DNA of 64,000 bases from Pocillopora verrucosa (Eukaryota > Cnidaria > Anthozoa > Scleractinia > Pocilloporidae): positions 6,116,271 to 6,180,270 of the forward strand of contig NC_089316.1 of assembly GCF_036669915.1 (NCBI RefSeq), read 5' to 3'. Numbering within the stretch: the stretch's first letter is position 1; every line of letters begins with the position of its first letter. The notes beneath the pieces are model-generated. The model worked only from the letters and a program-made list of their open reading frames with translations. It was not told the DNA's origin and made no database searches. Shown one piece after another: positions 11,598-23,662 of this stretch. The position numbers and the translations under genes are program-made.

Positions 11598-14500
11598 TCT
11601 GTCAAATTGTTATCGCAGTTTCGGCCGTGACCAAATCGCTGTGTCAATCGGGGTCATTCAGAATCTTGTACTGATTTCATTTTGAGACAGCTGAAAATAA
11701 AAATGTACTTGAGTATTCAAGCATGTGGCTTTATCAATGGCGAAATGTTTTGATATTTCATGAAAGATGGTGGAAGTTTGGACAGTGGCACCTGAAATAT
11801 TTTTTTGGTGGGGCGGGGGAATTTGAAAAAAGATGAGTTCTTAATGTTTCCATCAGATTCAGAGTCGCTCAAAACCTTGTACTGAAGTGATTCTGAGATA
11901 CTTGAGCATTAAAGGTCCTTCGAAACATTTATGCACCCGATGATATAAGGACGGTAAAGTTTTAAACAACTCGCCTCGTAAACAGCACTGGGGAACAATT
12001 GTGCCAGAGGACAACACCAATAAAGAAAACAATATATATGTGAGTGCACTGGTCATTCCATTACTGCATCAACTTATCAAATAAGTTCATCAGGAAGTGC
12101 ACAAAATATGCCCCGTTAATAGACGATATTGCACTGTAGAACAAAACAAAAAGCAACACTGTGGTCGCACTGAACGATTTAAACTTTGATTTTTCTTTTT
12201 TGCGTTTGTCAGGCTTGACTTTTAAAGAAACGCACTTTCAAGCGAGACAGATGTTTTATTGGTCACATAGAACACTTAAATTGTTTCGTCCGTGTTGTTT
12301 TCGTCTATCGCATACTCCTAATGCAATCGATACGATGCACAGGTAAGGCCGTAGGATGTATTTCGCAAACTCCAATCAAAATATTAAAGGTGAAATAAAA
12401 GTGGGGTAATAAATCCCTCATTCGATGGTTTAACACACAATACGAGAGGAAATTTTGCTCATTGCTCGTATTTGATTGTGTTTTGTTCTGTTGTAAAGCA
12501 GTTGAGAAGCGGTTAGAGCTCCAAAGAAGTGTAGGGGGAAACACGAGACGTAGTACAAATTGGCAGATGGCGTGACAGCTTTAGCTCAGCCTCGTGTTTT
12601 GTACTCTGACAGCACACGCTCTTTCAACCAATGACAGCGCGCGTTATATCCGAACTTTATTTTGATAATAATTTAAGGTTGTCACGTAACATTAGCGTCA
12701 ACACTTCCCGTGCAATTTGATCCCGAAGGTCTAGATTTTATTCAAGGAATTGGCATTTTTGGCCTCCCCTATTTTCATGATAGTTTCCGACGTTTTCGCA
12801 CTGCTTTTCGGGTGAAACTTTCTGCCTAAAGCATCGGTCTTGCGTTAAAGTAATATAATGGAGCGCGGATGGAATTGTTAATACATGGTGGAGAAGTTTT
12901 GATCTAGCACATTTAAATACTTGACCTTTTTCGCAATGTTTTCCCTCAAATCCAATTTTGCAAACGCATACATAAGTGTTTTTCTCGTACCGCGGTACGC
13001 AAGTGCCATAGTTTTGACAGGGTCCTCTGCTGCAAGGTGTCTAAAATGAAATTAGTAGTAAAACAATGAGTCAACAACTCATGAACTTTGCTCAGAAATA
13101 ATAGAAAACCTGCTCAGTAAACTATTAAGTTGTATATGTCCCGTATTTTGTCGATGATGCGTGCTTGTAAACCGAGCTTTCATTGCAAACTCGCCGGGCT
13201 TTTCAGAACCGGTATTTATACAAGGCTAGTATTTAATCAAACTCATGTTCATCTCAGGTCTTTGACGGGGAAACTACGATATAACTGTTTATGCCAGTGC
13301 AACCCAGGCACAAATTAGTGTAATACAGAAATCAAGCGGTAACTATCTGAGGATGGGAATCACACACAAAAAGAGATTTTGCTCCTCTCTAAAGTTTTGA
13401 AGGAGCTGAGTCACCCTCCAGCTGGATATCTTAGTAGTCTATCTTCTTGTCAGTTAAGTAAGTTCCCCTTCCTTTGTTTATAGAAAAAAATGATTCGCTT
13501 CCCTTCCCTATCGAATGTAAATACTTCTTAATCATAAAAAAAGGTCGAGGAAGGATTATTCTTGAAAAAGGTTCATTTAAAACAGAATAATGGTCATTTT
13601 AATAACGCGAGAATTTTAAAATAGAGACAAATGGCCATAGAATTATTGATACCCATTAAGGCCATACAATAAAGTTTTCTCTTTGCCAAAAAATTAAAAG
13701 AAAGAAAGAAAGATCATATATTCAAGTCTACTTAGAAATATAATTCCAATTCCTTTGCCATAATATTGATTTGATTTTGTCCAGCTGCGCCAAAGTGTCT
13801 GCACGTTTCTAAAGAACAATAATCTCATGTCAGCTATTACCCATGGAGCTACTTAGCTGAAAACTAAAACAATGAATCTTTTTCTCTATTTTTAATATTC
13901 TCTCTGCGCGAAATGTCTTTTATACATATGTTTTCTGGGAGGATTAATTTATGTGCAAGTTTTGCGCTCCGTGAATTTGTGCAGTCAAATAAAATTCCAT
14001 GAACATGACTTTGATTGACTGAACACGCAAAGGACGCGACTGTAGAGGCTCTGAAGCAAAGGCGAGAGGGAATTCCGCTTCGGAAACTCAAACCACCGCG
14101 AGGGAAATGTAAAAGTTATCTGTTCATGGGTCAGTTGCGCGTCCATGGAGATATGAAGCACTTGAGAGGTTTGGAGAGCACCCAAGAAGCTAGAAATGCT
14201 TCAAGGGACATAAGTTTCAATTTATTCGTACAGGATTGATGCGAGCCCCTCAGCGTGTGTTTTGAAATTCTAATTGATAACCATCTGTCTGAATAAACTT
14301 TACCCCAGGGGCATTTCTCCCAGAGCATGTAGAATTTTTTTTAATGTTAAACATCAGATCACTCACCTGAATACTGTAATGATGAAACTTCTGGCTGATG
14401 ATGACTTCGTCCGAGTTGTTGTACTTATCTGATGGCAGCAACTCACATACGCGTGTTCCTGTTTTGGAGGCACTTGCCTCTAAGTTGTATGAAAAACACA

Positions 14501-14867
14501 TGGGTTCCTTTAGGCAGGCAAACGCACACTCGCCGTTGTTTTGAACCTCAGCTGAATTGATCTTGCTGATGTTTAAATAGGAAAACGTTTCTTCCACCAT
14601 ATTCATCATCCACATTTCGTCTGAGGACTCTTGATAGAGACCTTTGTTTGAAAAGGTCCAAACTTTTTTATAACCTATCACAACGAAAATGATTTTGTCA
14701 TTTGCATAGCTCTGCTGATCGCTATTACATCCCCAAATTAAGCAAAATATGGAACAAAACATAAAATGTAGAAAGTAGTTTGCAGTACCTTGCGAAGTAT
14801 GAAGGCAACGTAAAAAGCAGACCAGTAGAGGCAGGCAATATCGGAGTTTAATGCGAACGCGCTCCAT
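11598..14867 (-). pseudogene. Locus B: broken PAN-EGF-D8C gene
   Basis: The front exons look intact: 14789-14867 (signal peptide), 14367-14674 (PAN) and 12926-13040 (EGF1). The last has the donor GTCAAG rather than GTGAGG. The EGF2 exon region is missing, and no TLDc exon lies downstream. Instead 11598-11690 aligns with the start of the D8C exon of locus F, but has TGA where F has TGC and a second in-frame TGA. The rest of the D8C exon (equivalent to 44054-44427) is deleted, so no D8C domain can be made. Intron 1 (14675-14788, 114 nt) is open in frame. A truncated signal-PAN-EGF product is possible but unsupported. I read it as a decayed duplicate of F. Confidence 0.72.
11870..12260 (-). pseudogene. 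Remnant resembling a seven-TM receptor C-terminus (copy 1)
   Basis: Located between the EGF1 exon and D8C relic of locus B, same strand. Across frames it encodes a basic stretch (DKRKKEKSKFKSFS), then a hydrophobic segment (ATTVLLFVLFYSAI) and a second one (YIVFFIGVVLWHNCSPVLF). This recalls the loop 3-TM6-TM7 region of class A GPCRs. Frames are interrupted by stops and shifts. The better-preserved copy is at 44690-45102. Identification is tentative. Confidence 0.35.
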
Positions 14868-17200
14868 ATCTTGAATTGTCAGAAAACTTGATATGACAGT
14901 GGTAACCAGGTGCCTCTTTATGAGTTGTGATGCCTTGTGAGGCGGTTTTAAAAAGGATTATTTCAACCAGAAGTTTATGTCATTGGACCACAGCATATAA
15001 TAATCTTTGCGTAATTTGTAAACTGATAATGTTCAGAGGAAGTCCTTGAAGCACCTGTCTCCGTGAGACTAAAGAGTCGATATCATGACTATTGCTCAAC
15101 GATTTAACAAAACCACCTGCACTAGCAAAAACGATCCCTCGACACTTTTTTAATAAGAGAGTGGCTTAATTGCTATACGGGTCTAAATAGCATTTAAAAG
15201 TACGGGGGAAGCAACTCTTAACAAGAGGTGAAGTAGATGTTACATTCGGGCAACACCTATGCCACATCTGGCTGAATAATTCTAAACCGAAGCAAGCGAA
15301 TTTGAATATCATAGAGACGGTAATGTTTGGCTCGCCGTTGCTTCAAAATTACATGGCTACGTAGAACTCAATTGTACTGACAGCCATAAATATACTAACT
15401 GTTTATCAATTGAAAGACAGAAGTGTCACACAATTTGAACTTTCTACCTCAATTTCGTTTCATGAAAGTTTCATAAAGGATTATCTTTTCTTTTCGTTTG
15501 TTTTGGCTTTTGTTTTGTTTGGTTGTATTTTGTTTTAGGTTTCGTTAATTTTATCAAATTTCGAAAGGGTGAATAAGAACTTCCTTTTTATGCATTTCAC
15601 AGTCGTGCAAAAGGCGGAAGGCAATCGATGTTGTGAAATATCTAGACACAGCGCAAGTTATCAAAGCTATTAGACCCAACAAGTGTTTTCCTTTCACAGT
15701 GGGTCGATCGTTTTTTCATGTGGATAACAAAGCCCAACTGACGCTGACGATCAGAGCCAAAGTCCTCGCTCAGATAACACTAGGTTTTGGTTTGCTCATA
15801 ATTTTTTATTCTCTCTCCCCTTCTATGTAAATAAGTGCAAACAAACAAGAAGTTTTGGGGCGTTTTCGTTGACACCTGAAAGACAATTCGTCGAGAACGA
15901 AAGATAATTTCAGAAGATGCATGCATGTAAGAGTAGTTCTCTACTAATGTTTTCGTTCCCGCAATGAAGTGTTACGCCGCATTTGCAATACACATTCATG
16001 AATTATGGCGAGGGATTTTAATTATTAACCATAGGAACTTGTCACCACGCTTTAAAAAGATAAATAATTTAGGTCTTTATCTTATAGAGTTTTTTAAGGA
16101 AAGGCGTAGATCACTTTCTCGTTTAAAGATAACGGAAGTTGATTGGAGTCTCAATAGAAATTGTAATATTATGAAGAGATAAATTGAAATCAACGCATAA
16201 AACAAAACATGCAGTTCACGGTGGTAAATTGATGTTTAGGCCGATAACACAGGATATATATTACTGACAAATACGTCAGTCGAGACAATAAAATTCTTAA
16301 CAAGGGTAAACATATTTCGTCAACTAATAATTCTGAAACAGATATAACCACGCTTCTCTGGTGTATCAAGGGGAAGTCTGTTGTTCCGGCTGAACTTTTA
16401 CGTATAAAGCGCTTCAAGATAGTAATTTGTCACAAGTATTACAAAAAATCTGCGTTAAAAGTCGTGACAAATCGGAAAATCGGGTTTATGGCCATAAATC
16501 CAAGCGATCAAAACGAGGTTCAGAAACTTGAAGGGAAGATTTGAATTCAAATAAATTTAACTTTTGAATTTAGCCGCTTGTAGAGCGAATTAAGGCCCAC
16601 TAAATTGACCAATTTTAGCACACGTACCAAGTGAAAGATGTCATAAGAAGTCATTCCATATTTACAAGCAACCATGTATTATTGTTTGTTATGCAGACCT
16701 TAGAGACCTTAAAGGCGAGACGCGTCAGGAAGTGATTGGCGATATTAAACACACATGGGAAATTATTGTAATTTTATACGCATGTAATTCTGGTATTTCT
16801 CAGGGCCGAAAATCAACAGTTTACATAATGGTAATAACTATTATTTTGTATATATCGAAAATAAAAACAGCGAGTACAGCATTTCTGGTCTATGATGACT
16901 TAATAGAACGACTTAGATATGATGAAAAAAATTATGGTTACGTAATTATGTCTCTATCGTAACCGATGATAGCCTCGGGTAGTTAAAACAGTCCTATGAT
17001 AGGTTTCCACGCGCTATTCAACATGCTATGTTGCACATTGGAGACGTTTGCAATTCACAATGATTAATTTTCAATCTCTTAAAAATGTTGCATTACATGG
17101 TTAGTTTTTTTATCACTCTAGATTAACAGCAACGGTATCAAATTACCCCAATCTTAAGGGCCCGGCTGCTACGGGTTGTAAAAGGAGATAAATATTATAT
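14868..17200. other. 5' flank of locus B, no gene seen
   Basis: Paralogous to the flank at 23663-25940 and, in part, to 47473-47990 and 48760-49400. The open frame at 15633-15830 on the plus strand recurs in other flanks only because the DNA is duplicated. It shows no domain. Confidence 0.6.
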
Positions 17201-17404
17201 CATATTCTATTAGTTTCAGAGACGTGTTGGAAGTGCATTTTTTGATCGAAGCAAATTTTCGGGTTTTGTCCCAGTGATTTGATACGAGAGGTATCATACC
17301 CCAGAAAGCTCCAGCTGTTTTGGATTCGTGGATGATGATTAACCGAACTATCTGTGAGAACGTTTAACGAAACTGAGATGGTATCTCTTTGAGCAGACAC
17401 CGGG

Positions 17405-17434
17405 CTGACGAAGGTCTAGCGCTCGAAACGTCAG
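17405..17434 (+). other. Penelope-type terminal motif, hammerhead-like core
   Basis: CTGACG and CGTCAG form a 6-bp stem around a segment with CTGANGA- and GAAAC-type core blocks followed by GTC. That arrangement recalls the hammerhead ribozyme cores reported in the terminal regions of Penelope-like retroelements. The helix between the two core blocks is weak (A-C, G-U, G-C, U-G), so activity is doubtful. A second copy with the same core is at 58171-58200. Confidence 0.4.
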
Positions 17435-17459
17435 CTTTTAAACTCTTTACGGTGGCCAA

Positions 17460-19384
17460 TTTACGTTTCCAACTCTGTTGATAATACTAAATTACCCTGT
17501 TACTACATTACCAGAGCCACGTCGATGAGAAATATGAACATTCTACGGGTCTTGCCACATCGTGGAAAATAAATAAAATCACTGCATCGCTGAAAGAAAA
17601 GCTTACGAGATAACGACATCGTAATATTTTTCCCCTTACCGGAGTTACGCACGACTGAACATTTTTTTCTGCATTGTAAGTAAAGCAGATTTGCTGCTGG
17701 CAGTTTAGGTCTTATAGTTTCTTCCTTGCACATGCCATGGTTCATTATAAATACGTTGATTTGAAATCGTTGGGAAAATTTGCAAGTTTTTTTTCAGCTT
17801 GTTGTGGTTTCCAGCTACAAGGGTCAACGATTTTTTTTCAAGATTTTACTAATCAAGAGAGATAATCCAAACCGCAGGATTTTCGATCACCACTATAAGT
17901 TAATGACACAATTAATTCAATTCAATTGACCAAAACAAATCATAAAAACGAGCAACAGCGCAGCACCGCGAATCCCAAAGTTTTCCATCTATTTAATATG
18001 TTTTCAAATGGTTTATTGACGCTCGATGATTTAACAAATCGACTTTCGTTTAGCGTGGACTGTACTTTTATTGACAACGATATTCGTCATCACAGTGGTC
18101 AAAGTGTTGTGGACTCGCGAGGTGCAGCCCTGTGAATCTACAACAAAAAACTGATTCGATTCATTACTTTTTGAATCGATCATAAATTGAAGAAGAACCT
18201 CAACCACTTTGAATTTTCTTAATTCATTTTACCCATTCGTTTCAATCGAGGAAATTGTTGATGGTATCCCGCCCATCTGCCGACGTGCCTTCGGGGGAAA
18301 ACCGGTTTGTCTGATAATTTTAAGAGACAGTTAACCTAATGAAAAACTCCAAGGCACAGCTTGATGAATCTTGAAGAGCTGAGGTCAATTTCGAAGAAAG
18401 AGGGGGCCTATAAAAGTTTTGATTCGTGAGCACATAGATCTAAAAGAGTCCAGGCGTTGTTTCCCAAGTTTTTGTAAGCAGGCTATGACACAGAAAGAGT
18501 CCTTGTCGCGACCAGTTTGGCTGATTATATTTACCGTCTCCACTTGATATTGAGTTTCATTTGCATAGAGTATGAGGAGTCCCTTTTGGGTGAGGAGAGG
18601 AACTGAATATTTCAGTCCTTTCATTGGCAGGTTTTCCCTCTGGTTTCTCTCTCATTCGCAAAACGCCAAGAAATTATTGGAAACAATTTCTTACGCGATG
18701 AGTTATCAGTGATGCGTATACTTTAAACATTGTTTTCGGCAGACTGAAAATTAGAACATTTGAGAACGTTTTCGTTAGCATTTTGTTTTTGTTTGAGTTT
18801 GAGCTCTATGATATCAGCTCTTTTCGTTACATGAAGCCCCTTTATTCTTTTTACTTCTAACATTAAACTACGACAATGATGTTGAATCAGGTGCGAATAT
18901 TTAGGGCTAAAGTGGTTTCAACTCGAAGAGGGTACATTTTTTTAATCAGTGATGGATTTTAAGCTCTCGCTTATCTGCTGCCTTTCTAAAGAAATCATTC
19001 TAATCTTCCCCTGTTTTTAATAACTCTAGCTTTCAAAGTTTCGATTTGTAACATATCCGACCCGACCCTTTTAAGCTTTCTAAGGAGTACCGGAGGAAGA
19101 TTGTACATTGTATTCGATATGAATAAGATTGAAGATCGAAATTTTGTTACATGCAAATTTTCTATTGTTATTCCATCCTTTGTACACAATATCAAATTCT
19201 TGGCTCCGAGACAAATAACATAATTTCTAGTGTTCTAATTGGGTCATCATATTTAGCTCCAGGTACACAGCATTGTTTACAGGAGAAGTCCACTTGCCTA
19301 TTACCGCTAACTGAAAATTTGAAATTATGCCATCTTGAATATCGACAACGCTATCACAACATGATTAACAATTATATTTACAAT
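17460..19384. repeat. Spacer between loci B and C
   Basis: Diverged copy of 1550-3300 and 58240-59900. No gene seen. It includes the intact site CGATATGAATAAG near 19120, which corresponds to the insertion point of the tyrosine-recombinase element at 49.4 kb. Confidence 0.7.
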
Positions 19385-19560
19385 CATTTTTATCATAATT
19401 CCTTTCACTATTATTGCTATTATTGTTAATTATTATAATTATTATTATTATCACTGTTAGTAGTAGTTGTAGTAGTATTGTTATCAGTACAAGTAGTATT
19501 ACTATCATCATAATTGCTATTGTTATTGTAAATATTATCTTTTTTATTATCATTATCATT
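19385..19560. repeat. ATT/AGT-rich low-complexity tract
   Basis: Same type and position as the tract 3' of locus A. It lies about 225 bp beyond the stop codon of locus C. Confidence 0.8.
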
Positions 19561-19784
19561 ACCTTAAATTATTAAGGTATATTTTAATCTATCCCTTCGC
19601 TTGCTGAATTTCATCTACAAGGAGTATCCTAAGCTTTTCAGTGCAGTTAAATGGAAGTCATCTACGTAGATGATCTAGGATAGTAAATAAGTAGTGCTGA
19701 AACTAGCAGATATCTGAAACTATCTCGTGAATCACACGCCCAGTAAAGAGTTGTTAATGGCAAGGTAGTTGATGAACAGGTATT

Positions 19785-22700
19785 TTAACCAAGATAAAAC
19801 ACCTCCCAGTCATCAGGTGAGAAGTGTTGTGTACCAGCCAAGATTGTGGTTGGCTCATTTGCTCCTTTTGGCGTCTCGAAGTCGCTAGGCACGGTGAATG
19901 AATTATTGTTGCTGTTAGCATTATCCGCAATGTAAATGTCCCTGCCAGATCCAAATGTTGGACCATGCGTCGAATCCTTGTAAATTGCATTTTTTCCCGT
20001 TTTGACCATGCTCTTGAATGGATGCAGTTCTTTATTCCGTAGAGAAAATATGAACGCACGAGGAGTGTTGCCATAGGAACGAGAAGAATCTAAAGAACAA
20101 AAGGGTAGATACAATTTAAACTACTACCTTGTCTGTGTAAGGAAGTGGTTAAAGGGCCGTTGACTAGAACTCCGTACAGTGGAAATATCAGAGACTGATT
20201 TACATGCATAGTTTGGCCTTTAAAGGAATAATGAGCTCAAAGTTCAATGAAAGTCTATTTACCCCAAGGAATATCAGTGTATCCTCCAAACACGTACTGG
20301 CCATTTTTGATGATGGTCACAGTGTTTGGTCTATGGTCGCAATTGATGTGGAAGGTGCTTACAGCCCAGCCGTGCTTGGAGGCGCGGTGGCACAGCAACC
20401 ACTGTGAACTATTTCCTACAGCAGGCGACAAAAAATGTGACAGGTTGCCGAGAAAGTTTGTGTTGCCCACCAATATTGTAGAATTGATTAACATACCTAA
20501 GAAAAAATAACATAGTCCATCAAACTTGATTCAAACGCATTGCCTGTCACATGAACTTCAATCCACGAGGCAAAAACAAAAAAACAAAAAAAAAAACGCG
20601 TACGGTATTTACCTCAGGAAGCTTCGCTCTTAGGTTACACCTTGCGCCTTGTTTGTTGGTCATTTTGCGATAGGATTTCAAAATAATCATACTCATAATC
20701 GTAATATTAATTAACAAGGAATGATGCCTTGACTGTGCCCTGTTCTGTTGTAAAGCAGTTGAGAAGCGGTTAGAGCCCAAAAGAAGTGTAGGGGATTGGC
20801 AGATGGCGTGACAGCTTTAGCTCAGCCCATGTTTTGTACCCTGATAGCACACGCTCTTTCAACCAATGGCAGCGCACGTTATATCCGAACTTTATTTTAA
20901 TAGTAATTTAACAGTGGACATTCCATATGCACACATACATGCCCTCTTGTTTGTAACTCATTCAACAACAACAGTGGAAATTATCTAAGACTCGTTATGC
21001 CTTAGCATTACTGTTGGTCCGTTCCATATAGATTCTAGGTTTCCGCACAACATGACCACCGATTATTTCCATAAAGGCTCTTAATAGGCAACAAGTATTT
21101 TGAACAAACCTGGTTCACATCGCTTTCCAGAAAACCCCTGTAGACATCGACACTCGAAGCTAACGACTCCATCGATGCAAGTTCCACCGTTAAGACATGA
21201 GTCTTTCTCGCAGTGCTTGTTAACTTTAAAAGAAATCAATTAAAATCAAATTAAAAAATAGCAAAAAAAAAGAAAAAAATATACATGATACGCATAAAAG
21301 TTATTGAGACATTGGGAACGTTTTAAGTGAAACTATGGATTGTGGGGTGATTTTAAGATTATTCCTTTTCTTCATGTCCATTTAAAGCCTAAACATCCAA
21401 CAGACCACCAAGAAGTTGTCATGTAACATTAGCGTCAACACTTCCTCTGCAATTGGAACCCAACGTATTCGCACTGCTTCTGGCTGAAATTTTGTACCCA
21501 AAGTATCGGTCTTGCGTTAAAGTTATGATGCAGCGCTGGTGTAATTATTAATAAATGGCAGGAAATTTTTAATCTAGCACATTTAAACACCTCACCTGTT
21601 TCGCAGTCTTTCCCCTCAAATCCAATTTTGCAAACGCACACATAGCTGTTTTTCTCGTACTGCGGTATGCAAGTGCCATAGTTTTGACAGGGTCCTCTGC
21701 TGCAAGGTGTCTAAAATGAAATTAGTAGTAAAACAATGAGTCAACCGACAACTCTTGAACTTTGCCTCAGAAACGAGAGAGAACCTGCTCAGTAAACTAA
21801 TTACTTGTATATGTTTTCAGACCCGATATGTATACAGGGCTAGTATTTATCAAGCCTATGCCCATCTTAGGTCTTTGGCGGGGAAACGACGATACACCTG
21901 TTTATGCCAGTGAAACCCAGGAACAAACTAGTGTTATACAGAAATCAAGCAGTATCTATGTGAGGCAAATTTTCCCAAGGAAAGATGACAATCACACCAA
22001 AAGAGAGATTTTGCTCCTTGTTAAAGTTTTGGAGGAGCCGAGTCACCTTCCAGCTGGATATCTCAGTGATCTTCCTTCTTCTTAGTTGAGTAACTCCCCC
22101 CCCCTTTCTTGTTTATAAAAACAACAGAATGATGATCATTTTAATAACACGAGAATTTTAAAATAGAGACAAGTAGCCATAGAATTAATGATACCATTAA
22201 TGTCAAACAATAAAGTTTTCTTCGTCAAAAAATTAAATGAACGAAAGAAAGATCATATGTTCAAATCTATATATAACTCACATTTTTTTTCCCCGCACGT
22301 CTCAAGGGCAAAACGCCTTGCCCCAGCCAGGACTAGAACCCGGGTCGTCCGACTCGGAGCCCAGTGCACTGACCACTGGACTACTAGTCAAAGCCGTGGC
22401 GTTGATGGGCCCGCGGCACATTTAACCAAGCATGTTAAACGTAGCACCTTGTGCGGTCGTACGGTCGTACGGTCGTACAACAAAATTTTTTCTGCTTGAT
22501 GGATGACTGCTATTTTGTATAATTATAGGGCTATGCTCTGCGAGCTCCGCTATAATTCGAGTTCATTTACCATTAAGTGGATTTCACTTTGCTCGGCTGC
22601 GTCAAAGTGTCTGTTTGTTGCTTAAGAACAATAATTTTCTGGAAACTATTACCCATGGGGTTACTTCGCTGAGAACTAAAAAAATGAAATGTTTTTCTGT

Positions 22701-23662
22701 TTAGCATTCTCTCTGCGCCAACTGTTTTCTATACATATGTTTTTCTGGGAGGTTTTCTTTTGTTGCAATTCTTATGTTCCGTGAATTTGCAGAATCAACT
22801 AAAATTCCATGGCATGACTCATATTCACTGAACCCGCGCAGGAAGCGGCTGTAGAGGCTCTGAAACGAAGCCTATGAGGAATTCCGCTTTGAAACTCTCA
22901 AACCACCGCGAGCAAAATGTAAAAATTTTCTGTTCATGTTTCAGTTGCGCGCCCATGGAGATATGAAGCACTTGAGAGGTTTGTAGGAGACTCCAAGGGA
23001 CTTATCTAAGCTTCAATTTATTCCTACAGGACTGATGCAAACCCCTTAGCGTGTGTTTTGAAATTCTAACTGATAATCATCTGTCTAATTAAATTTTACC
23101 CCTGGGGCATTTCTCCCAGAGCTTGTACAATGTTTTCAGTGTTAAACATCAGATCACTCACCTGAATGCTGTAATGATGAAACTTCTGGCTGATGATGAC
23201 TTCATCGGAGTTGTTGTACTTATCCGATGGCAGCATCTCACATACGCGTGTTCCTGTTTTGGAGGCACTTGCCTCTAAGTTGTATGAAAAACACATAGGT
23301 TCGTTTAGGCAGGCAAACGCACACTCGCCGTCGTTTTGAACCTCAGCTGAATTGATCTTGCTGATGTTTAAATAGGAAAACGTTTCTTCCACCATATTCA
23401 TCAGCCACATTTCGTCTGAGGACTCTCGATGGAGACCTTTGTTTGAAAAGGTCCGAACTTTTTTATAACCTATCACAACGAAAATGATTTTGTCATTTGC
23501 ATAGCTCTGCTGATCGCTATTACCTCTCCAAATTAAGCAAAATATGAAGCAAAACATAAAATGTAGAGAGTAGTTTGCAGTACCTTGCGAGGTGTGAAGA
23601 CAACGAAAAAAGCAGACCAGTAAAGGCAGGCAATATCGGAGTCTAAGACCAACACGCTCCAT
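19785..23662 (-). CDS. Locus C: secreted PAN-EGF-EGF-TLDc protein
   Basis: Six exons: 23584-23662, 23162-23469, 21596-21710, 21110-21223, 20263-20496 and 19785-20089. Phases match locus A and the total is 1155 nt (384 residues). The final exon lacks one Glu codon (RNKELHPF instead of RNKEELHPF). Signal peptide (MERVGLRLRY), PAN with four Cys, EGF1 (GPCQNYGTC), EGF2 (NKHCEKDSCLNGGTC) and TLDc (VFGGYTDIPWG, GPTFGSGRDIYIADNANSN, FSPDDWEVFYLG) are all readable. The Gly-Trp usual in the TLDc motif is Gly-Arg here. Intron 1 is 114 nt, open and in frame, so retention would add 38 residues. Intron 2 carries a SINE-like insertion. No break found. Confidence 0.82.
22282..22557 (-). mobile_element. SINE-like element with tRNA-derived part, in intron 2 of C
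   Basis: On the minus strand, 22387-22326 has an A-box-like TAGTCCAGTGGTCAGTGC and a B-box-like GGGTTCTAGTCC, the latter in a plausible T-arm. It ends in GGGG followed by eight A residues. A triple GGTCGTAC repeat lies at 22455-22478. The outer ends carry AGCGGAGCTCGC-type inverted sequence. The same intron of locus A keeps only an end fragment (about 6342-6400), with GGGGAAAAAAAA next to GCGAGCTCCGC. Confidence 0.6.

Noticed and set aside
14015..14239. Plus-strand frame of 74 codons in intron 2 of B, also in D
   Set aside because: Intronic and antisense. It is degraded in C, E and F and shows no recognisable motif.
15633..15830. Plus-strand frame in the 5' flank of B with relatives at 24430 and 31067
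   Set aside because: Shared flank DNA only. Frames end at different places in each copy, and no family resemblance was found.
22326..22387. Intact tRNA gene on the minus strand
   Set aside because: A- and B-box-like sequences and a T-arm are present, but the anticodon arm does not fold properly and the sequence sits in a larger repeat with an A tail.
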